Assembly (NCBI GenBank): GCA_964421495.1
Contig: CAYQXO010000097.1
Coordinates: forward strand, 1-10,961
DNA length: 10,961 bases
DNA from: CAJXOW01 sp964421495
Lineage (GTDB): Bacteria; Bacteroidota; Rhodothermia; Balneolales; Balneolaceae
Direction: 5' to 3'
Shown here: one piece after another, positions 6,708-10,961 of the stretch
Layout of the letters: every line of letters starts with the position of its first letter
Position numbering within the stretch: the stretch's first letter is position 1
Translations under genes and position numbers: made by a program
The notes under the pieces: model-generated
Told to the model about the DNA's origin: nothing
Database searches by the model: none
What the model saw: the letters and a program-made list of their open reading frames with translations, nothing else

Positions 6708-6736
6708 TTTGAATTTCGGAACAATATTGTTAATAT
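6708..6736 (+). promoter_or_regulatory. Possible promoter with overlapping 12-base palindrome before the PilX-like gene
   Basis: TTTGAA (6708-6713) is followed after 17 bases by TAATAT (6731-6736), a weak sigma-70-like pair in an A/T-rich stretch. A perfect palindrome AACAATATTGTT at 6720-6731 fills the spacer and touches the -10, which is where a repressor could block the promoter. All elements are simple A/T sequence, so chance is a real possibility. Confidence 0.25.
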
Positions 6737-6792
6737 AGTGAAACATGAAGGAATGTAAGTTCAGGGGGAGAATATTTAAGCAAATATATACG

Positions 6793-6800
6793 AAGGAGGT
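6793..6800 (+). promoter_or_regulatory. Strong ribosome binding site that selects a TTG start
   Basis: AAGGAGGT at 6793-6800 is a perfect Shine-Dalgarno. From its last G to the TTG at 6807 there are 7 bases, the ideal spacing; the next in-frame ATG (6819) is 18 bases from the site, too far. This decides the start in favour of TTG. No other start in the window has a comparable site. Confidence 0.75.
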
Positions 6801-6806
6801 ACCGTT

Positions 6807-7892
6807 TTGGGACGTGCAATGATAATTTATGTAGTACTCCTCTTGTCAATATTTGGGATAGTGGCCTTGAATATTCAGCAAGAGCGCAAGATGGTTACGG
6901 CGGGGAATGTAGATAACTATGAGAAAACCAGCGCCCAGAATGCATCGCAGTCCGGTCTTGAATTGACGATGCAGGTTTTGAAGCAGAATGATTATGAGTT
7001 TTCCGATGTATCAAACCCTCAGACCTTTACTATAGGGGAAGCCGACGTTTCGGTGGATATTTCTCACAGCAAGAATTCAAATCTGCGGTACAACCAGGTA
7101 CGTCTTGTTTCTACGGGCAGTATGGGCGGGCATACCAGTGAAACAAGGGGATTGTTTCGATCGGACTATCCGACTCCGCGGGGAGCGATGGGTTTCTACG
7201 GCAATAACGACGTAAACTTTTCCACGGGCGGCAATGCTTTCGAGATTAGCGGTCACGACAGAGCGTCTGACAAGCCCAGTATGCCGGGCATCATGGCGCA
7301 GGGAAATAACTCCTATAATGATATCGTAAATAATATTTCCAGTAAGCGGGAGGATAATATTGTAGGTTCTGGAGGATTGCCGTCGGTCCTGGAAGAACCC
7401 CGCATGGATCCCAGTGAAATAACGGACTTGATACCTGAATGGGAAGCCAAAAGTGATACGATAATTGGAGATTATGGGACGGATGGGGATGAGCCCCATA
7501 GCCTCAAGGGCAAAACATTTGGTACGAAGGATGATCCGCAGATAACGGTGGTCCGGGACGACGCCCAGTTCCAGGGTAACACGACCGGGGCGGGAATCCT
7601 GCTTATTCAGGATAATGCCACGCTTGATATGGGAAAGAATTTTGAATTTGACGGATTGATTATAAACAATAACCAGCATTCAATATTTGATGCAAAAGGA
7701 ACTCCCCAGCTGCGCGGTTCCCTGATGTCGGTTCCCCCCTGCGGCACGACGTCGAGTGACTGCGACGCCACTATTGATTTCCGGGGGAATGTATCGGTGG
7801 AATACGACAGCGACGCTCTCTATAAAATGCAGGAAGGGTTGACTCCAAACGCGATTGACTATAATTACACCCGCGAAGACGTGTATCATTAA
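6807..7892 (+). CDS. PilX-like membrane-anchored pilus or surface protein
   Basis: A 361-residue protein. Residues about 5-22 (MIIYVVLLLSIFGIVALN) are one hydrophobic segment, followed by a charged region and a helix with an N/Q/A/S-rich face (NASQSGLELTMQVL). This is the layout of the PilX-type minor pilin N-terminus. There is no clear class III prepilin site (no G followed by FxxxE), so processing is uncertain. The middle (GNNDVNFSTGGNAFEISGHD, 132-151, then VGSGGLPSVLEEP) and the C-terminal part (GAGILLIQDNATLDMGKNFE, 261-280, FDGLIINNN, then FRGNVSVEYDSDALYKM) match what I know of PilX-like proteins with a beta-helical polymer-forming domain. Cys312 and Cys319 could form a disulfide outside the cytoplasm. 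It is acidic. The start is TTG with a strong Shine-Dalgarno. No other pilus gene is in the window, so it appears to be an orphan. A role in surface structure or adhesion is inferred. Confidence 0.75.
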   Translation: MGRAMIIYVVLLLSIFGIVALNIQQERKMVTAGNVDNYEKTSAQNASQSGLELTMQVLKQNDYEFSDVSNPQTFTIGEADVSVDISHSKNSNLRYNQVRLVSTGSMGGHTSETRGLFRSDYPTPRGAMGFYGNNDVNFSTGGNAFEISGHDRASDKPSMPGIMAQGNNSYNDIVNNISSKREDNIVGSGGLPSVLEEPRMDPSEITDLIPEWEAKSDTIIGDYGTDGDEPHSLKGKTFGTKDDPQITVVRDDAQFQGNTTGAGILLIQDNATLDMGKNFEFDGLIINNNQHSIFDAKGTPQLRGSLMSVPPCGTTSSDCDATIDFRGNVSVEYDSDALYKMQEGLTPNAIDYNYTREDVYH

Positions 7893-7959
7893 TGACGTCA
7901 GCACGCCGGCCAGCCTTGTTCTGCTGGATATTTCGCTTTTCTTTCAGTTTTGTAACCCT

Positions 7960-8802
7960 CTACGTATTTAAATACCCGAGGCAGGGATAGGAACCCAGCA
8001 CTTCCAAAAAGATCGTTTTTGATCTTATTTTTTCCATCAGGACATTTTCTTCGAGATCGTCCACGCGGACTTGCAGATCGATAAAGAAGTCGTATTGCCA
8101 GGGTTTGCCGATCTGTGGACGTGATTCAATCATCGTCATGTTAATCCCCTCGTCGGCGATGACTTGCAGCAGGGACGCCAGGGACCCGGGTTCTTCGATG
8201 ACGCTGAGATGGAGAGTCGTCTTATAGGTAAGCTCGCTCGCCGTTTCGATGGAGTGGTTCCGCGACATCAGCAGAAAACGGGTATAGTTATGGGGATCCG
8301 TCTCGATGTTCGGCCGCAGGATTTGCATGCCGTACAGCTCGGCTGCTCGCTCGCTGGCGATGGCTGCGGTCGCCTTCAATTCATGATCCTTTATGTATTT
8401 TACGGATCCGGCCGTGTCCCGCTTCTCGATCACTTCAGCGTCCAGCCGATCCAGGAAAGCCTGCGATTGGTTGATGGCCATCGGGTGGGACCATATTTCC
8501 CGAATGGAGTCGAGAGTAGCGCCCGGGTGGGCGATCAGATGGTGCTCGATGCGCAGCAGGGCTTCCCCGATGATCGTCAAATCGTTTTTGGCCAACAGGT
8601 CGTAATTTTGCAGGAGCGACCCGGCAATCGAATTTTCAATGGCGACCAGCGCATACGGGGCACGTCCGCCGGCACAGTCGTCGAACACCTCGTCAAAGGT
8701 ATCCCGTTCCAGGTACGAGGGACCGGGGCCGAACAGCAGTTCCGCAGCCATGTGATGAAAAGATCCCTTTACCCCCTGTATAGATATGACAGGAGCGTCC
8801 AT
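7960..8802 (-). CDS. pheA: Prephenate dehydratase with regulatory ACT domain
   Basis: Converts prephenate to phenylpyruvate, the committed step to phenylalanine, in the cytoplasm. From ATG 8802 the protein has 280 residues, normal for the monofunctional type; no chorismate mutase domain is present. The catalytic domain spans about 5-180: IQGVKGSFHHMAA (8-20), the segment VAIENSIAGSL (53-63) and the signature NYTRFLLM (172-179), with Thr174 the key catalytic residue. The ACT domain spans about 194-275, with EEPGSLASLL (203-212) and ESRP (226-229), the two sites that bind phenylalanine for feedback inhibition. The reading frame is open upstream to a TTG at 8865 that would add 21 residues. ATG 8802 is preferred because family members start right before the IQGxxGSF strand and neither start has a Shine-Dalgarno. 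It is a single gene, convergent with the PilX-like gene. Confidence 0.95.
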   Translation of the reverse strand: MDAPVISIQGVKGSFHHMAAELLFGPGPSYLERDTFDEVFDDCAGGRAPYALVAIENSIAGSLLQNYDLLAKNDLTIIGEALLRIEHHLIAHPGATLDSIREIWSHPMAINQSQAFLDRLDAEVIEKRDTAGSVKYIKDHELKATAAIASERAAELYGMQILRPNIETDPHNYTRFLLMSRNHSIETASELTYKTTLHLSVIEEPGSLASLLQVIADEGINMTMIESRPQIGKPWQYDFFIDLQVRVDDLEENVLMEKIRSKTIFLEVLGSYPCLGYLNT

Positions 8803-9289
8803 TGATGTCGTGCAAGGGTATGCGGAATCCGACTTGTCCAACGCATCGGGGGATGAAGTAGTCAAATTGAGAATTTATGAGGGTTACGAAGTACGAATAA
8901 AATCAAGGGTAACATAGAAAACTTCTCGGATCGGCTACACCATTGCGGGAGAAGAAGGAGGATATTAGGAAAACATTCCTGACTGATCAACTTTTTTCCG
9001 TTCCGACCGAAATCAACGTGTAAGGAAAAGTATCGACAAGTTTCGATTCCTGGATGAAAAATTGCCGTTAAATTGTATTTTATATAATTGGGAAATATAG
9101 CAATGCAGGTGAATGTGGATGAGTGCTTCGAGCGAATGATGATGGTGGTATGACTGTTCATATAATGGATATCGGCTTAACAAGTGTGATACCTGCAATT
9201 TAGTGAATGAACACATAGAATTTTCCATGGTTTTGGGCCTGATACGCCTTCAGCCTTTTCATGCAAACTAAAAAAACACAACGAAAATT
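8803..9289. other. Gene-free region between pheA and recJ
   Basis: A/T-rich region of 487 bases between divergently transcribed pheA and recJ, so both promoters should lie here. The open frames on the minus strand (8862-9161 and 9013-9228) show no family motif and run through A/T-rich, poorly coding-like sequence. TGCAGGT (9105-9111) and ACCTGCA (9192-9198) are complementary but 80 bases apart, probably by chance. I see no tRNA or other RNA gene and no clear promoter consensus. Confidence 0.6.
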
Positions 9290-10961
9290 ATGGCTTTTAA
9301 ATGGGTTTATGAAGAACCCGAACGTCAGGAGACTGTCTCTATGTTACAGGAGCAGCTCGGCGTCCCGGAAACGATCGCTCGACTGCTGGCAATTCGCGAA
9401 ATAGATACCTACGAAAAAGCAAGGGCGTTTTTTCGGCCGGACCTGGATGCGCTGCACGATCCGTTTTTGATGTTGGATATGGAGCCGGCCGCCACGCGCC
9501 TGGCGGAGGCGATTCGGGAGGGGGAGAAGATTCTTGTGTATGGTGATTATGACGTAGACGGGACCACGGCCACCGCTCTTTTTTACACTTTCCTTCAGGA
9601 TTTCGGGGTGGAAGTGGACTACTATATACCGGACCGCCATAAAGAGGGATACGGCATCAATCCGGAGGGAATCGAATATGCCCTGCGGGAAGAGATGGAC
9701 CTGATTGTTTCGGTGGATTGTGGCATTACGGCGATTGACGAGGCCAAATATGCGCGCGACCGGGGACTCGATCTGATTATTTGCGATCACCACACCGTGG
9801 GCGAGGAGATCCCCGGTGCCGTGGCCGTGCTGGATCCGAAGCGAACCGACGACAGCTATCCTTTTGACGGTTTGTCGGGTGCGGGCGTCGGATTCAAATT
9901 GATCCAGGGGACCCTCCAGAAATTGGGACTGGAACCCGGGGTGGCCTATGAATACCTGGACCTGGTGGCCATCTCCATAGCCTCCGATATCGTCCCCATC
10001 GTGGATGAAAATCGTATAATGATGCGGAAGGGACTCGAGCTGCTGAATGAAAATCCACGGCTTGGAATTCGAGCGCTGCTCGACTTGATTAACATGGATG
10101 TGGGGACGCTGACCTCCTCCAATATCGTTTTTTCCATCGGTCCCCGCATCAATGCCGCGGGACGTATGGGCGATGCCGCCCGGGCCGTGGAGCTCATGAT
10201 AGCGGATCAGGAAGCCGAGGCCCGTACGCGAGCGCACGAGCTGGAGTCGATCAACCATAAGCGGCGCAGCACTGATAGCGAGACGATGGAGCAGGCCGTG
10301 GAGATGGTGACCAATTATTACGATATGGAAAAAACAGCCTCCATGGTCCTGCATCATCCCGACTGGCACCTGGGCGTAATCGGGATCGTCGCCTCCCGGC
10401 TGGTCGACCAGTATTATCGTCCCGCGATTATGTTGAGCACCGTGGACGGCAAGATCAAAGGGTCGGCCCGGAGCATCGAGGGCTTTAATATTTACGAGGC
10501 CCTGAAGCAATGCGAGGATTTGCTGGAGCAGTTCGGGGGACACCAATACGCGGCCGGCCTGACAATGGCGAAGGAGAACCTGGAAGAGTTTCGTCGCCGC
10601 ATGAACGAGATTGCTTTCGAGGATCTCACGCAGACCGACTTCGAGCCCGAATTAAACATCGACGGCGAGCTCGACCTGAGCCAGATGGATCTGAAGTTCT
10701 GGAAACTGCTCAGCCAGTTCGAGCCGTTCGGTCCCGGCAACCACCGCCCCGTGTTTGTGAGCCGGGGCGTGGAAGTCAACGGTATTCCGACGATTGTGGG
10801 CAAGGGGCACCTGAAAATGAGTATCTCTCACAACGGATCGGGTGCCTTCGACGCCATCGGATTCAACATGCACGAATACATGCCCACCATTCGCAACTCC
10901 CCGCAGGGCGGCATCGACATCGCCTACTCGCTGGAGGAAAACTACTGGAACGGCAAGTGCA
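9290..10961 (+). CDS. recJ: Single-stranded-DNA exonuclease RecJ, 3' end cut by the window edge
   Basis: RecJ degrades single-stranded DNA 5' to 3' in RecF-pathway recombination, mismatch repair and base excision repair. The frame is open to the window edge, giving 557 residues; family members are about 560-580 long, so only a short tail is missing. The DHH phosphoesterase motifs are complete: GDYDVDG (85-91), VDCG (142-145), CDHHT (165-169, the DHH triad 166-168), SGAGVGFK (196-203) and ASDIVP (231-236). GPRINAAGRMGDA (284-296) follows. The DHHA1 part has HHPDWHLGVIGIVASRL (355-371) and FGGHQYAAGLTM (415-426). The C-terminal OB-like region begins near 450, with QFEPFGPGN (476-484). The manganese-binding Asp and His residues are intact, so it should be active. 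ATG 9290 is preceded by an A-rich stretch (AACGAAAATT) and no Shine-Dalgarno. Its N-terminus, MAFKWVYEEP, is typical of family starts. Confidence 0.96.
   Translation, partial: MAFKWVYEEPERQETVSMLQEQLGVPETIARLLAIREIDTYEKARAFFRPDLDALHDPFLMLDMEPAATRLAEAIREGEKILVYGDYDVDGTTATALFYTFLQDFGVEVDYYIPDRHKEGYGINPEGIEYALREEMDLIVSVDCGITAIDEAKYARDRGLDLIICDHHTVGEEIPGAVAVLDPKRTDDSYPFDGLSGAGVGFKLIQGTLQKLGLEPGVAYEYLDLVAISIASDIVPIVDENRIMMRKGLELLNENPRLGIRALLDLINMDVGTLTSSNIVFSIGPRINAAGRMGDAARAVELMIADQEAEARTRAHELESINHKRRSTDSETMEQAVEMVTNYYDMEKTASMVLHHPDWHLGVIGIVASRLVDQYYRPAIMLSTVDGKIKGSARSIEGFNIYEALKQCEDLLEQFGGHQYAAGLTMAKENLEEFRRRMNEIAFEDLTQTDFEPELNIDGELDLSQMDLKFWKLLSQFEPFGPGNHRPVFVSRGVEVNGIPTIVGKGHLKMSISHNGSGAFDAIGFNMHEYMPTIRNSPQGGIDIAYSLEENYWNGKC

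Noticed and set aside
7910..7950. Possible terminator after the PilX-like gene (CCAGC/GCTGG, then T-rich sequence)
   Set aside because: Only a 5-base stem with an interrupted T-run; too weak to call.
7964..7975. Perfect 12-base palindrome GTATTTAAATAC at the end of pheA
   Set aside because: It encodes the last codons of pheA and is simple A/T sequence; most likely chance.
8164..8805. A 213-codon plus-strand open frame opposite pheA
   Set aside because: Antisense to a complete prephenate dehydratase with catalytic and ACT motifs; no recognisable product.
9030..9060. A T-arm-like stretch (GTTTCGATTCC) suggesting a tRNA
   Set aside because: No acceptor, anticodon or D arm can be built around it.
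8862..9161. A 99-codon minus-strand open frame upstream of pheA
   Set aside because: A/T-rich sequence with no motif, and it overlaps the open frame of pheA.
9344..10546. A 400-codon minus-strand open frame
   Set aside because: It is antisense to recJ, whose frame is open to the window edge with every DHH motif; the minus-strand translation has no domain.

Overview
The window looks like chromosomal DNA from a free-living, probably salt-adapted, aerobic bacterium of the Bacteroidota/Balneolota/Rhodothermota neighbourhood. This rests on three things: most genes lack a visible Shine-Dalgarno sequence, the short DapB and the leucine dehydrogenase are of types common there, and the proteins are notably acidic. 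The lineage is an inference from gene style. No 16S or other marker is present.

Layout from left to right: the possible tail of an upstream gene (2-124), then a small Schlafen/AlbA_2-type protein (165-833). A 296-base gap follows that can fold into a long closed stem with an internal hairpin. It leads into an IscA/ErpA/SufA-type Fe-S carrier with an acidic N-terminal tail (1130-1594) and dapB of lysine and cell-wall synthesis (1762-2514). dapB ends tail-to-tail, overlapping by 10 bases, against a minus-strand pair, hslO then ndh (4725-2505). That pair is a redox-activated chaperone and a type II NADH dehydrogenase, separated by only 7 bases and probably cotranscribed.

The 645-base gap 4726-5370 has no credible gene. 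It holds three palindromic structures: an alternative-pairing hairpin upstream of hslO, a 57-base near-perfect hairpin resembling two fused transposon ends, and a 148-base element with perfect 20-base terminal inverted repeats just past the end of the next gene.

That gene is a leucine dehydrogenase on the minus strand (6543-5371). Divergent from it is an orphan, membrane-anchored, PilX-like pilus or surface protein (6807-7892). It starts at TTG behind the only perfect Shine-Dalgarno in the window. pheA (prephenate dehydratase with an ACT domain) follows on the minus strand (8802-7960). After a gene-free stretch, recJ begins at 9290 and runs off the right edge, lacking only its extreme C-terminus.

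The genes are mostly housekeeping: amino-acid synthesis and breakdown (dapB, pheA, leucine dehydrogenase), redox and respiration (ndh, hslO, Fe-S carrier) and DNA repair (recJ). I see no defence island, CRISPR array, prophage or complete insertion sequence. The least explained parts are the structured region before the Fe-S carrier gene, the palindromic elements and the orphan PilX-like gene.
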